Shown piece after piece: positions 9,990-23,384 of a stretch of DNA of 64,000 nt. A model generated the notes under the pieces. The model was not told the origin of the DNA, did not search any database, and saw only the letters and a program-made list of their open reading frames with translations. The stretch spans positions 6,014,001 to 6,078,000 of the forward strand of contig OY744462.1 in the NCBI GenBank assembly GCA_963556145.1, read 5' to 3'. How positions within the stretch are numbered: the stretch's first letter is position 1; every line of letters starts with the position of its first letter. The stretch is from Hygrocybe punicea (taxonomy: Eukaryota > Basidiomycota > Agaricomycetes > Agaricales > Hygrophoraceae). A program made the position numbers and the translations under genes.

Positions 9990-10835
9990 CCGACACTATT
10001 CAACATCGTTGGAAATGGGATAAGATGAATGTTAAGCCTGAAGCAGGCTGGTCTCAGTTACGGTGCCAGTTTACACCTGGATTCGAGGACGTATTAGATT
10101 CTGGCTTCAATAGTGGCTTATATAATGCCGATGACCCTCTTGAGTGGTGAGTATGGTTATTTTCTTAAGTGAATCTAATGTACTTTTATGAGAATAGACT
10201 TATCTTCCGTTGGCTTGCCATCCCCTGGCTTCAAGCTGAGCTTGATGCCTGGATGTGAAGGTTCAATTCAACACCTCGACGAGCCGACAAGAATAAAGTT
10301 TTACCTTGTGGAATCCCTGACCTCATTGCTGCCAAACCGCATCTCTATGGCACATGTGATTTTAAGGTAGTGTCTTCTACATCACACGAAATATAAACTG
10401 AATTACTTTCACAAGATTATTGTGCCCCCAGAGTTGTTTGACGAGATGGAAAGGGAATGGGCCAATCCAAACAATCCTGTCTTTTTACTTGTTCCAACGG
10501 CCTTCGAAGCATGTGTGGTTCCCATCTATAATGGCATTGGACGACCAGCAGTTACTTTGACAACATTTTGGGACATATATGCCACAATACTGGCTGCATT
10601 CCGAAATATTCCAGACAACCCATTGCTGGACAAATCTCTATGTGACATACAAGCTGAAGTTGATGAAATTGAGCTTCTTTCAGGCCTACGGGATTTACCT
10701 CATGGCGACGGTAATGTTGGTGAGCTTGGCTATTGCTACATGGGTGGATTAGCCAATCCTCCTACCATGGATGAGGAGGGCAATATAGACATGCGGGAAT
10801 ACGCCTACTTCACGCCATCTGAAGATTCCTCATAG
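9990..10835 (+). pseudogene. C-terminal fragment of an agaric integrase-core (DDE) gene
   Basis: The frame starting right after the LTR gives a segment ending its first exon at NADDPLEW-type sequence (10147), an intron at about 10148-10198, then LIFRWLAIPWLQ, and after a further intron near 10369-10415 a long exon to TAG-type stop at 10833-10835. The FTPGFE...L and FRW..IPWLQ..LD motifs resemble the region after the catalytic domain of the integrase-core protein family expanded in Agaricomycetes. An in-frame TGA at 10256-10258 breaks it. The N-terminal catalytic part is not in the window. The family assignment rests on motif memory only. Confidence 0.5.
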
Positions 10836-10881
10836 TTTCTTATGACAATAAAAAAATCTTTTTAACTGAGGGAAATTACCA

Positions 10882-13136
10882 ATGTGCAAAAATTTGACTG
10901 GATTTTGGCTTTATTCTATCATCATGTATGCTGCATGCTTCACTAATCCTGACTCAACCCAAGCTGTTATTTGTGGTCGGAAGGAATGCCGAGTAAGAGT
11001 CTTCCCACCAGGCACCAGTCTTGAGTATCTGTACAGTGCCGATCCTACTCGTCCTGGGAGAGCTGTTTGCAGTGAATGTTATTCTTATTATGTTAAAAAG
11101 ACAACCACAATACGTAGAGGTCTGTATCTGTCATTCAATCCTCTAAATCTTCTTCACTCTTCCTGTCATTCTAGATGAAGATCAGAATGGGTTGCAAATA
11201 AAAATAAAAGAGGTTCACACACAGGTCACACAAGCACAATGAGGAGGTATATCTTTTCAATCCATTCGTACCCTTTCTCCAAATTGAATCAAATTTCAGG
11301 GCCATCTCACCCTGTGCAAGCCATCAGAGATCCTCATCTGCTGATGCCTCCCCTGGCCCTTCCGTTTATTCAGCAATATCACACTCCCCAGAAAAGTAGT
11401 GGGACATACCCTACCATACAGTTGCCAGGACAGCAACCATCATTTGCTCCAGCAATGTCAAAAGTTTTGCCAGCTGGATATACGAGTAACCACGCTAACT
11501 ATGCCTTGTTGCGAGATAAGATGGCAAAGCAGGCATACACAAATAATGCTGGTGAGGTAGTGACAGTGGAATGCCGATTAGTGCACATTCCTCTCGGAAA
11601 GACTACAAAAGTCTTACTTGGTGTATGTCATAACTTTTCGAGCAATTACCCTCCTCACGCTGAATAACAGGGAATTTTTGAAGCAATCGACAATATTCCA
11701 GTTCATATTGGAGCAAAAGACTTGAAAGATATGGCGTTCATGGCGATAGAGCGGCTATGGATGGATTTTTCAAAGGGTTTCCCCTTGCACAGTGGCGATG
11801 TTATATTGCATAACAAAGACTGGGTGCCTTTAACCCAGGAGAGAGGTGCCATTTCTACCCAATTTTTTAGACAAGCAAAGAACGGTGCACCAAAATTCCG
11901 CACTGGGAAATGTTTGATCTATCTCCATGTGCCAGACAAGATATTTGCCGACTTCAAAGTATGGAGTGATGCACTTGAAAATGCCAAAGACGTATGTGTA
12001 ATCAGTTATACCTCATATGGATGCTTGCTTATCGTAAGTATGAGAATAGGTTGCCGAAAAAAGCCCTAACATACCAGGTGACAAGTACCCAGATCCAGTG
12101 CTGGCGACTACAGCACATCAGGAAAACATACTGAGTCAACCTGCATTGGCACAGGACGAGCCTCTTTTTCTTTCTGAGGCAACTGGACACGATTTGCAAA
12201 GCTGTAACAAACGCTGCAGGACAATCTCCCACCCCACGGAGGTATCCACTCAAAGTTCTCTGAAGACACCTCCACAAAAGCGATTCTGATATGTAGGGGA
12301 CAACTCTCCAGACCTAGTGTCCCCTGATAAGACAGTCCTCCGATCAGCCCTTTGTGCTCAGCGTTGTCCTTCAAAGAAGGAGATTCGGCAGCTTTGTAAG
12401 TTTCAAGCCTTCAGAGTACATTTGCACGTCATTGTGACAAAATGAACAGTGGACATGAAATCAATACCAGTCTGGCTGTATTTCGTCAAGCAAAAGAATC
12501 TCGAGGAACTCATGAAAGAATCCCACTACCAGGACAATTTGGACTGGAATCGACCAAAGCAGGTTTACCTGCACCTAAATATGAGTCCTGGGCAACAGTT
12601 ATCAGGAGGTTTCAAAATGGCTTATCTTGGAACGGCGAGCGAAACTGTATTTGGGGAGAGTGTGGATGTTTGCGTGAAGCAGATATTCACATCGAAAAAG
12701 AAGGAAGTGGTCAACTCATTTGGACGTCGTGTCTTCATTGAACAGAAGATTGCTGTTGATAGCCATTTACAACTGAGGGACCTCACCACCGAAATCACTT
12801 GTTTCGTTTGGGCCCACGCCTTGTTAGAATTGGTTTACCGATTCATCAATAAGCAGATTGCAATCCATGGAAAACCACTGATGTCAATCCCTGATATGTG
12901 GTTCATTCAGTCAGCACTAGCTTATGAGCAGGGAGGGGAAAAGAGGGTTTTCCTTGTTGAAGAAGTTGTCGCAGCTGAGACCGAAGGACCATTTCGAAAG
13001 TACATTCATAATGGATCAGCATCTCCACTCTTCTTTGGCCACAACAAGGACGTTGAGCAAGCAGAATTTCTTGCATTTTCCCAGCATGTTCAGTACTGGA
13101 AGACAAGCGAACTCATGTTTGTGACAGACTACCAGG
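10882..13136 (+). pseudogene. Alpha-type protein kinase, 5' part, split by element B
   Basis: This part carries the N-terminal Cys-rich segment (C-x4-C...C-x2-C, 10976-11085), a Pro/Gln-rich linker, and most of the alpha-kinase domain (about 12450-13136). Visible landmarks are a Gly-rich GGFKMAYLG, the VCVKQ lysine motif, and the catalytic-loop start VTDYQG at the end. Introns are seen near 11119-11174, 11247-11298, 11621-11669, 11992-12058 and 12396-12450. The coding frame has TGA stops at 11240-11242 and 12287-12289, so it is decaying. Alpha-kinases (EF2-kinase fold) phosphorylate Ser/Thr. The domain resumes at 24390 after 11.25 kb of retroelement. Confidence 0.72.
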
Positions 13137-13142
13137 GTGCGT

Positions 13143-13757
13143 TGTAGAGGCTCCGGGCCCTCTGGACCCGAATCCTCTTCATATCCCACATTGTCCCCGT
13201 CCATTCCCATTCACGTATCGTCGATTCCGCCCGATTCCGGTTCTCTCCGTCGATTTCGCTCCGGATTCCGCCTCCGGAATCGTTCCTACTCAAGATGCAA
13301 TGTCTCTAACGACCCGGAATTAGTACGTATATAGTTACATATGATATATCTTCGTTTCCCATTACTTAGTACATAGCACCATTCCTCCTATACTCCGCTC
13401 CACTCCACTCCTATCAGTTACAGCCTTCGGTTGTAGTACATAGTTACTACAGCACAGGATCTCTCCCAGTAGTATAAAAGATGTACCCTTATACTACAAC
13501 CATATATATATATATCATATCCCATCATATAGAAAATACAGGTTATCACTCCCCTTCAGTTCTATTTCTTAGTCCTCACTTCGTATCGTCTCATTAGTAT
13601 TCGTACTCCACTCCCTTCACTTCCCCTCTGATCCAGAACCCTGGATTCGGGTTGGATTGACTAGACTACATAGACACTAAACTCCTCTGATCACTTCTTA
13701 GCTGATCACCCTTTTCGTAGATTCCCATTCGGGTCTACAACCGAACTCGCCGTCACA
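13143..13757 (+). repeat. Element B LTR 1
   Basis: 615 bp, TGTAGAGGC to CGTCACA. It carries a TATA-like GTATAAAAG near 13472 inside an imperfect hairpin (GTAGTATAA/TTATACTAC), and an AT dinucleotide run near 13504. It differs from LTR 2 and LTR 3 at several positions while those two are nearly identical. Confidence 0.9.
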
Positions 13758-13759
13758 AC

Positions 13760-13776
13760 TGGAGCCCACCGCGAGG
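13760..13776 (+). promoter_or_regulatory. Primer-binding site, element B unit 1
   Basis: TGGAGCCCACCGCGAGG two bases after the LTR, identical to element A. Confidence 0.75.
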
Positions 13777-13951
13777 AGTTTATTTCTTTTGTCTTTTCAT
13801 ACCCTCCCCACGGTCGGCTTTGACTTTCATGACGTTTCCCTCTTCTACCCGACTCTAGTTATTTAGTTCCGCTTATGCCTTCGACCTCGACCTCGAACCT
13901 CCTCAACCCGACCCGCTTTCTGACCCACATCCTGATTTAGGCATTCCCGAT

Positions 13952-16558
13952 ATGACATACGGATTCATGCCTCTCCGAGGTGATCCCTCAGCCCCGACAT
14001 TCGACGGAAACAAACTCGACCTTCCCTGCTTCTTCAACGAAATTGACATACTCGGTTCCGATTGTGGACTCACGGACGCTTTGAAGATTTGCTATACGCT
14101 ACGGTACCTCAACAACAACGATTACGAACTCTGGTCGACACTTCCCGCTGCCTCCGCTAAAGACTTCATCGCTTTCCGACGTGCCGTCTTCGACTTTTAT
14201 CCTGGTGCTACAGATTCCATCCAGTAAACGATCTCGGATCTCGATCAACTCACGCGACGACAATCGGCTTACGGTATAGAGAACAAAGTGGACTTAGGAC
14301 AATATTTCCAGGATTTCATACGCATTTCCGGTGTCTTGTTTGACAACGGCCGTCTATTGGATAAACAACGGAACACATACTTCGCCAACGGATTCGACTC
14401 AGACCTTCGTCTACATATTGAAGAACACCTCCATTACCTTCTTCCCGACCATTACCACGACGATCCGTACCCGCTCGATGTTTTCCACGATGCCGCCTTA
14501 TTCCTACTTTCCGGTTATCACTCCATTTCGAAATCCCCTTCCCTTGCCGTTACTATCTCTAGTCCCGATTCCGGTCCCCGTCTCCTACCCGTCATAGCTT
14601 TGTCATCTCCGGTCCTGATTCCAACCTCGATCCCGCCCACTGTCGTTCATTCCATCCCCCACATTCATTCCACTCCTTCGTATACTCCGTCCCCGTCATC
14701 ATGTTCCCTGTCCCCGTCTATTCTGGTGCCTGTCGAGACCGTCATTTGTTTACAGGTATTGTCGTCCAATCCCGTGTCGTCCCCGTCCGATCCCATTCCC
14801 GATTTATCGATGCCGGTCACCGATTTATCCAATTTGTTTCCTATTTCGTCCCTGTCGTCTCCGGTTTCGTCCCCTCCGGTTTCTGTCCACGAACTTGTAC
14901 CGGACCTGCTCCCATTGTCCTCGGATTCTCCAGAAATAGACATTCCGTTGTAGAGGGTCGACATCCCTCTGAGTCCGTATCCTCGATATATCACAAATCC
15001 GGACGAACCCGATGCCTCTATCCAACTCGCATTCGAACCCGACGTAACCCGACGCAACCCGACGTGACGTGACGTGACGTGACCCGACGTGACCGACATA
15101 ACCCAACGTATGCCGCTTCGTCACAGCCGCTCTCAGACCAAATCCGGCAGCCTCAAACGCCTCGGAGTTCCAATTCCAGGAGATGGATCTCTTCGGACTC
15201 AATCCCCGACTTCGGATTTACTTTATTTATGCATCCCATCGTCCTTTCGGAGATATGTAGGACTTTCTAGATCTTTTCCTTGCATATTCGTTTTCCCCTC
15301 CATTTCCTGTCTTCGTTGCTTTGCAACCCCCCTTTCCACATCCCCATTCCAACCTTTCTTTGTAGCTTACCATCGGCCGAAGTAGACATGTCCGAAAGTA
15401 GATTACTGTTTCCTGTACTATAAAAACGGTCCCCGACGACCGTACAAAAAAAACATACCATTAGTCCCCGTTTCCCTTTAGTCAGAATCACCTTTTAATC
15501 CCTTCAAATGCTCGTCCACGTAGATCCTTAGCTTTTTATAGTCCACTTCGTTGTCTTTATCGTTGTTTCCATATATTTGTTCATCGTTTCCGACCCGACC
15601 CGACCCGACCCGACCCGACCCACCGTACCTGACATCGTCGGCATCGTCAGGTTCTTTATTATTTATCCGTTTTCACTCCGTTCATCGCCGGCTTCGTCGT
15701 TATTAGTCCAGTTTTACGCGGCAGCTTTATTTTTACTTACATTCCTTTACTTTTACTACTATTCCCGACACTGACTTATCCACAGTCACTTCTACGCTGA
15801 CTACCCCTTGGTTAGGATCTTTATATTATTTCTTTATATAGTTCCGAAGCCACACAGAACCCGCATCTACACCGTCCCTGATATTGCCGCCATATTGTTC
15901 TCCGTCACTGTCTATCGAGATTCCGTCGACTTTGGTTGAGTATTCCGTACCCGTTCCCATTCCGGACTCCGTTCCACCCCTTTTATTTGATTTCGATTCC
16001 GGTTCCGATTCCGTTATGTCGACCCCTTCGCTCCCGGTTCCCCTCATCGTTTCCGCTCCCGTATCGTTGTCAGTTCTGTCTTCGCCCGCTTGGGGCACCC
16101 CATCGTTTTTAGACCTGTCACGCGGCATACCCGTTATATGGGATTGTGTTGGTGTTGGCACTCCGGTTTTCAAATTTTTATTGTTCCTTGTTTCCGTCTT
16201 CATTTTACTTTGTCATCGCATTCTGGACCTCCGCCCCCTCGACTCCTCGCTCGAATATTTGCAAGAAGTTCTCCGTCTTTTCTCGTCGTTTTGCCTCCGA
16301 CCTTTTTTCAGAAACTCTTGTGGGGATATAGACCCGTTTCCGCCTTCTATTTTTGTGTTTTTGTCTTCCGTTCCGCTTTCCGTTTCCGCTCCCATTTTTC
16401 ATTTATTTATATTTTCGTTTCCATTTCTAGTTTCCTTTGTTTCCCGTTTGTTTTGGACCCGTTTCGTTTCCATTGTATTCTGGTGCCGTCCTCCTCCTCG
16501 ACCCCCAGATTCCGGTTATCTTATCTTGTCGTTCCGTTTCCCTCTTTTCCGTTTATAG
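13952..16558 (+). pseudogene. Element B gag, unit 1 (stop codon and LTR insertion)
   Basis: ATG at 13952 starts a frame homologous to element A Gag in the first 200 residues (APTFDG, YELW, FIRISG). An in-frame TAA at 14225-14227 interrupts it; the inverted copy reads TAT there. The frame continues from 14228 to 14948 through a Ser/Pro-rich segment, is cut by a 923-bp solo LTR (14949-15871), and resumes at 15876 to 16558. No zinc knuckle is seen. The C-terminal 150 residues are unusually hydrophobic. Confidence 0.7.
14949..15871 (+). repeat. Solo LTR (family D) inside gag, unit 1
   Basis: 923 bp, TGTAGAGGG to ATCTACA, flanked by CCGT on both sides (14945-14948 and 15872-15875). The inverted element B copy lacks it and shows the empty site. 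It has a TATA-like ACTATAAAAACGG near 15418, a GACGT repeat near 15060 and a GACCC repeat near 15592. Its 5' tip has the same AGAGGG/CCCTCT palindrome as the other LTR families. Confidence 0.87.
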
Positions 16559-16630
16559 TTTTATTATGTACTCTATTTTTCTTTATGTACATTGTCCCGC
16601 ATTCCGTTTTCCCTTTCCGTCCGTTCCCTT

Positions 16631-18096
16631 TTATTCCCTTCTCCCTTTGTCGAGTTTGGTGTCGATCATGTCAAGTTGACCCAGGATATGGGCCTGGTTC
16701 ACGCATAGTCGATTTAGCTCCTTCGTCCAACAGGTTAGCTTGGTGTGGACCTCTGCGACGTATTCAGAAAGGCCGTCCGCGATCGTCGATATCTCCCTCT
16801 GCGTTTCCGTCGCCATTTTGCGCACTGCCCGGACGTGGTCGTTGATTCCGGCTCCGATCCATGGGTGCTTGAATGGATTTCCTCGTCTCCCTTCGTCCCG
16901 CTCCGATTCCGTATCCGGTTCGACATCGGTCAACGTCCGCTTACTCGTCGACGCCTCTCCGGTCCGCAACCTAGGCTTCCTCACGGGCTTTGGTATTTTC
17001 TTTGCGACGATTTTCCTCTTTGGACTACCTGCCTTCGCCTTCCCTTTCCTGTCCGCTTTTCCGGATCCGGTGGCCGGTCCCTTCATCGATAACCCGCAGC
17101 ATCGTTTAAGCCTTTTGCAACAATCGCACGCGTACCCTTCGATTCCGCGACAAACCGCGTTGGCGGTCACACACGCATCGCATTGCTGGATCCGGTATGA
17201 TTGCATATACTACGGAATTGTTAGACGGAAATGATATATGAGTCCGCGAGATATCACTTACCCCCAGAATCTTTCCCTTCGGTTCCGCATCCTCGTTCCC
17301 GCTCGCATTCGAGAAATCGTTGCCGCTGTTGTAGTCCCCATGAACGGTTTCGTCGTCCTGGGTGACCCTCTTATCCCGGTTGAGCTTTTTGTTTTTGATC
17401 GCGTTCAGTACTTGAAGCCTCTCGTATTTTCGTAGTTGTTGGTTGGACCAGGTGTCCTCCTCATCCTCGCTTCCGTGATCGCTGGTTTGTGCGGTCTCCT
17501 CCCTGTCCCTTTCCGCGGCTGCATCATCCCTTTTTGCTGCCTCTGCCGCCTTCGCCCTTTCCGCCTCCTCGATCCGCTTCTCCGCTTCCGCCCTCCTATT
17601 CATCTCCTCTTCGTATTGACGCGATTCCTCCGCCCGTTTCCACTCGATCCTTTCTGCCTCCTCGACCTGTTGTTTCCTCACTTCCTCCTCCTTTTCCTCC
17701 TGCAACTGTACAGCTTCCCGACGCCTTGCCTCTTTCCGTTCCCGTTCGTAGTCTTCCCAGCTCCGCAACCACTCCTCGACCTCCACCACCATCTCTCCGC
17801 CCATCGAGAAATCCTTCGGTTCTGTCACGTCGATTCCATTGTCCCGGATTTCCATCACGATTCCCCTGTAGTTCCGCTGCCAGGTATCGTTAGTCCGTGC
17901 CGTTTACAGAAACGGGATCTCTTACCATGGCCCATCGTCGTCTCACCACCCATTGCCGTGCTTCGTTCTTGAATCCGTCGCGTACGATATCGATTCCGGC
18001 CACATCAACTTCTAGTAACTCAGCCACGGTGCTCTCGAAATCTTGCCGCGTTTCCACATCGAGAGTATTGAGGAATTTGTTGTATTCCGTCGACAT
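16631..18096 (-). CDS. Antisense Zn2Cys6-like, coiled-coil protein, element B unit 1
   Basis: Exons 18096-17926, 17876-17262 and 17209-16631 give 454 residues; introns are 49 and 52 bp, phase 0, GT...AG. Exon 1 encodes a small helical domain (MSTEYNKFL). Exon 2 starts RNYRGIVMEIR, matching RAYHGIIVELR of element A, then VEEWL and a strong Glu/Arg coiled coil. Exon 3 carries C-x2-C-x6-C-x7-C-x2-C-x6-C with the same spacing as element A, then a Lys-rich linker with PKRK (NLS-like) and a C-terminal helical segment. It ends 70 bp from gag on the other strand, so the two are convergent. No stop codon or frameshift is present. Confidence 0.75.
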
Positions 18097-18430
18097 TTGG
18101 TATTGATGTTGGTATTGGTACTTGTTGGGCTTGTTGAGGTTGTCGTCGAGATTGTTGAAGTCGCGTTGAAAAGTTTTCTGGTTTGTATTTGTTGCCCCGT
18201 CACGTGACCTTTATTTCCCTGTCCAGCCGTTTCGCCCCACCCTCTTTTAGTAGCTCCGGACCACTGCCTCCCGCCGCTTCGATACCCACCAGCTTCGACT
18301 CCGCTCACGTTGTACTCCCGTTTCCGTCCATTTTCGACATCGCCTCCGCTCATTTATTCCCACGACCCTGGTATCTTCGTTATTTCATATGGATCGACCA
18401 GGGATGGTCTCTATCTGAGTCCTGACCGGA
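18097..18430 (-). promoter_or_regulatory. Upstream region of the antisense gene, unit 1
   Basis: No gene on either strand. CACGTG sits at 18201-18206 within GTCACGTGAC, 104 bp upstream of the antisense ATG. The 12-mer GATGGTCTCTAT lies at 18403-18414, 16 bases before the next LTR. The segment therefore combines an antisense promoter and the 3'-LTR-proximal signal. Confidence 0.5.
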
Positions 18431-19045
18431 TGTAGAGGCTCCGGGCCATCTGGACCCGAATCCTCTTCATATCCCACATTGTCCCCATCCATTCCCATTC
18501 ACGTATCGTCGATTCCGCCCGATTCCGGTTCTCTCTGTCGATTCCACTCCGGATTCCACCTCCGGAATCGTTCCTACTCAAGATGCAATGTCTCTAACGA
18601 CCCGGAATTAGTACGTATATAGTTACATATGATATATCTTCGTTTCCCATTACTTAGTACATAGCACCATTCCTCCTATACTCCACTCCACTCCACTCCT
18701 ATCAGTTACAGCCTTCGGTTGTAGTACATAGTTACTACAGCACAGGATCTCTCCCAGTAGTATAAAAGATGTACCCTTATACTACAACCATATATATATA
18801 TATCATATCCCATCATATAGAAAATACAGGTTATCACTCCCCTTCAGTTCTATTTCTTAGTCCTCGCTTCGTATCATCTCATTAGTATTCGTACTCCACT
18901 CCCTTCACTTCCCCTCTGATCCAGAACCCTGGATTCAGGTTGGATTGACTAGACTACATAGACACTAAACTCCTCTGATCACTTCTTAGCTGATCACCCT
19001 TTTCGTAGATTCCCATTCGGGTCTACAACCGAACTCGCCGTCACA
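18431..19045 (+). repeat. Element B LTR 2 (shared middle LTR)
   Basis: 615 bp, closes unit 1 and opens unit 2. It is nearly identical to LTR 3; the tip reads CCATCT instead of CCCTCT, which breaks the terminal palindrome seen in LTR 1. Confidence 0.9.
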
Positions 19046-19047
19046 AC

Positions 19048-19064
19048 TGGAGCCCACCGCGAGG
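19048..19064 (+). promoter_or_regulatory. Primer-binding site, element B unit 2
   Basis: The same TGGAGCCCACCGCGAGG, two bases after LTR 2. Confidence 0.75.
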
Positions 19065-19239
19065 AGTTTATTTCTTTTGTCTTTTCATACCCTCCCCACG
19101 GTCGGCTTTGACTTTCATGACGTTTCCCTCTTCTACCCGACTCTAGTTATTTAGTTCCGCTTATGCCTTCGACCTCGACCTCGAACCTCCTCAACCCGAC
19201 CCGCTTTCTGACCCACATCCTGATTTAGGCATTCCCGAT

Positions 19240-21846
19240 ATGACATACGGATTCATGCCTCTCCGAGGTGATCCCTCAGCCCCGACATTCGACGGAAACA
19301 AACTCGACCTTCCCTGCTTCTTCAACGAAATTGACATACTCGGTTCCGATTGTGGACTCACGGACGCTTTGAAGATTTGCTATACGCTACGGTACCTCAA
19401 CAACAACGATTACGAACTCTGGTCGACACTTCCCGCTGCCTCCGCTAAAGACTTCATCGCTTTCCGACGTGCCGTCTTCGACTTTTATCCTGGTGCTACA
19501 GATTCCATCCAGTAAACGATCTCGGATCTCGATCAACTCACGCGACGACAATCGGCTTACGGTATAGAGAACAAAGTGGACTTAGGACAATATTTCCAGG
19601 ATTTCATACGCATTTCCGGTGTCTTGTTTGACAACGGCCGTCTATTGGATAAACAACGGAACACATACTTCGCCAACGGATTCGACTCAGACCTTCGTCT
19701 ACATATTGAAGAACACCTCCATTACCTTCTTCCCGACCATTACCACGACGATCCGTACCCGCTCGATGTTTTCCACGATGCCGCCTTATTCCTACTTTCC
19801 GGTTATCACTCCATTTCGAAATCCCCTTCCCTTGCCGTTACTATCTCTAGTCCCGATTCCGGTCCCCGTCTCCTACCCGTCATAGCTTTGTCATCTCCGG
19901 TCCTGATTCCAACCTCGATCCCGCCCACTGTCGTTCATTCCATCCCCCACATTCATTCCACTCCTTCGTATACTCCGTCCCCGTCATCATGTTCCCTGTC
20001 CCCGTCTATTCTGGTGCCTGTCGAGACCGTCATTTGTTTACAGGTATTGTCGTCCAATCCCGTGTCGTCCCCGTCCGATCCCATTCCCGATTTATCGATG
20101 CCGGTCACCGATTTATCCAATTTGTTTCCTATTTCGTCCCTGTCGTCTCCGGTTTCGTCCCCTCCGGTTTCTGTCCACGAACTTGTACCGGACCTGCTCC
20201 CATTGTCCTCGGATTCTCCAGAAATAGACATTCCGTTGTAGAGGGTCGACATCCCTCTGAGTCCGTATCCTCGATATATCACAAATCCGGACGAACCCGA
20301 TGCCTCTATCCAACTCGCATTCGAACCCGACGTAACCCGACGCAACCCGACGTGACGTGACGTGACGTGACCCGACGTGACCGACATAACCCAACGTATG
20401 CCGCTTCGTCACAGCCGCTCTCAGACCAAATCCGGCAGCCTCAAACGCCTCGGAGTTCCAATTCCAGGAGATGGATCTCTTCGGACTCAATCCCCGACTT
20501 CGGATTTACTTTATTTATGCATCCCATCGTCCTTTCGGAGATATGTAGGACTTTCTAGATCTTTTCCTTGCATATTCGTTTTCCCCTCCATTTCCTGTCT
20601 TCGTTGCTTTGCAACCCCCCTTTCCACATCCCCATTCCAACCTTTCTTTGTAGCTTACCATCGGCCGAAGTAGACATGTCCGAAAGTAGATTACTGTTTC
20701 CTGTACTATAAAAACGGTCCCCGACGACCGTACAAAAAAAACATACCATTAGTCCCCGTTTCCCTTTAGTCAGAATCACCTTTTAATCCCTTCAAATGCT
20801 CGTCCACGTAGATCCTTAGCTTTTTATAGTCCACTTCGTTGTCTTTATCGTTGTTTCCATATATTTGTTCATCGTTTCCGACCCGACCCGACCCGACCCG
20901 ACCCGACCCACCGTACCTGACATCGTCGGCATCGTCAGGTTCTTTATTATTTATCCGTTTTCACTCCGTTCATCGCCGGCTTCGTCGTTATTAGTCCAGT
21001 TTTACGCGGCAGCTTTATTTTTACTTACATTCCTTTACTTTTACTACTATTCCCGACACTGACTTATCCACAGTCACTTCTACGCTGACTACCCCTTGGT
21101 TAGGATCTTTATATTATTTCTTTATATAGTTCCGAAGCCACACAGAACCCGCATCTACACCGTCCCTGATATTGCCGCCATATTGTTCTCCGTCACTGTC
21201 TATCGAGATTCCGTCGACTTTGGTTGAGTATTCCGTACCCGTTCCCATTCCGGACTCCGTTCCACCCCTTTTATTTGATTTCGATTCCGGTTCCGATTCC
21301 GTTATGTCGACCCCTTCGCTCCCGGTTCCCCTCATCGTTTCCGCTCCCGTATCGTTGTCAGTTCTGTCTTCGCCCGCTTGGGGCACCCCATCGTTTTTAG
21401 ACCTGTCACGCGGCATACCCGTTATATGGGATTGTGTTGGTGTTGGCACTCCGGTTTTCAAATTTTTATTGTTCCTTGTTTCCGTCTTCATTTTACTTTG
21501 TCATCGCATTCTGGACCTCCGCCCCCTCGACTCCTCGCTCGAATATTTGCAAGAAGTTCTCCGTCTTTTCTCGTCGTTTTGCCTCCGACCTTTTTTCAGA
21601 AACTCTTGTGGGGATATAGACCCGTTTCCGCCTTCTATTTTTGTGTTTTTGTCTTCCGTTCCGCTTTCCGTTTCCGCTCCCATTTTTCATTTATTTATAT
21701 TTTCGTTTCCATTTCTAGTTTCCTTTGTTTCCCGTTTGTTTTGGACCCGTTTCGTTTCCATTGTATTCTGGTGCCGTCCTCCTCCTCGACCCCCAGATTC
21801 CGGTTATCTTATCTTGTCGTTCCGTTTCCCTCTTTTCCGTTTATAG
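19240..21846 (+). pseudogene. Element B gag, unit 2 (same lesions as unit 1)
   Basis: Copy of unit 1 gag shifted by 5288 bp, with the same TAA (19513-19515) and the same solo LTR insertion. The shared lesions show that the duplication happened after both were acquired. Confidence 0.7.
20237..21159 (+). repeat. Solo LTR (family D) inside gag, unit 2
   Basis: Duplicate of 14949-15871 with the same CCGT flanks; not an independent insertion. Confidence 0.87.
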
Positions 21847-21918
21847 TTTTATTATGTACTCTATTTTTCTTTATGTACATTGTCCCGCATTCCGTTTTCC
21901 CTTTCCGTCCGTTCCCTT

Positions 21919-23384
21919 TTATTCCCTTCTCCCTTTGTCGAGTTTGGTGTCGATCATGTCAAGTTGACCCAGGATATGGGCCTGGTTCACGCATAGTCGA
22001 TTTAGCTCCTTCGTCCAACAGGTTAGCTTGGTGTGGACCTCTGCGACGTATTCAGAAAGGCCGTCCGCGATCGTCGATATCTCCCTCTGCGTTTCCGTCG
22101 CCATTTTGCGCACTGCCCGGACGTGGTCGTTGATTCCGGCTCCGATCCATGGGTGCTTGAATGGATTTCCTCGTCTCCCTTCGTCCCGCTCCGATTCCGT
22201 ATCCGGTTCGACATCGGTCAACGTCCGCTTACTCGTCGACGCCTCTCCGGTCCGCAACCTAGGCTTCCTCACGGGCTTTGGTATTTTCTTTGCGACGATT
22301 TTCCTCTTTGGACTACCCGCCTTCGCCTTCCCTTTCCTGTCCGCTTTTCCGGATCCGGTGGCCGGTCCCTTCATCGATAACCCGCAGCATCGTTTAAGCC
22401 TTTTGCAACAATCGCACGCGTACCCTTCGATTCCGCGACAAACCGCGTTGGCGGTCACACACGCATCGCATTGCTGGATCCGGTATGATTGCATATACTA
22501 CGGAATTGTTAGACGGAAATGATATACGAGTCCGCGAGATATCACTTACCCCCAGAATCTTTCCCTTCGGTTCCGCGTCCTCGTTCCCGCTCGCATTCGA
22601 GAAATCGTTGCCGCTGTTGTAGTCCCCATGAACGGTTTCGTCGTCCTGGGTGACCCTCTTATCCCGGTTGAGCTTTTTGTTTTTGATCGCGTTCAGTACT
22701 TGAAGCCTCTCGTATTTTCGTAGTTGTTGGTTGGACCAGGTGTCCTCCTCATCCTCGCTTCCGTGATCGCTGGTTTGTGCGGTCTCCTCCCTGTCCCTTT
22801 CCGCGGCTGCATCATCCCTTTTTGCTGCCTCTGCCGCCTTCGCCCTTTCCGCCTCCTCGATCCGCTTCTCCGCTTCCGCCCTCCTATTCATCTCCTCTTC
22901 GTATTGACGCGATTCCTCCGCCCGTTTCCACTCGATCCTTTCTGCCTCCTCGACCTGTTGTTTCCTCACTTCCTCCTCCTTTTCCTCCTGCAACTGTACA
23001 GCTTCCCGACGCCTTGCCTCTTTCCGTTCCCGTTCGTAGTCTTCCCAGCTCCGCAACCACTCCTCGACCTCCACCACCATCTCTCCGCCCATCGAGAAAT
23101 CCTTCGGTTCTGTCACGTCGATTCCATTGTCCCGGATTTCCATCACGATTCCCCTGTAGTTCCGCTGCCAGGTATCGTTAGTCCGTGCCGTTTACAGAAA
23201 CGGGATCTCTTACCATGGCCCATCGTCGTCTCACCACCCATTGCCGTGCTTCGTTCTTGAATCCGTCGCGTACGATATCGATTCCGGCCACATCAACTTC
23301 TAGTAACTCAGCCACGGTGCTCTCGAAATCTTGCCGCGTTTCCACATCGAGAGTATTGAGGAATTTGTTGTATTCCGTCGACAT
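21919..23384 (-). CDS. Antisense Zn2Cys6-like, coiled-coil protein, element B unit 2
   Basis: Exons 23384-23214, 23164-22550 and 22497-21919. The protein appears identical to unit 1; the differences seen lie in intron 2 and at a silent site. The frame is fully open over 454 residues. The Cys array, coiled coil and basic linker are as described for unit 1. Confidence 0.75.

Noticed and set aside
13498..13520. AT-dinucleotide run in element B LTRs
   Set aside because: Ordinary microsatellite repeated because the LTR is repeated.
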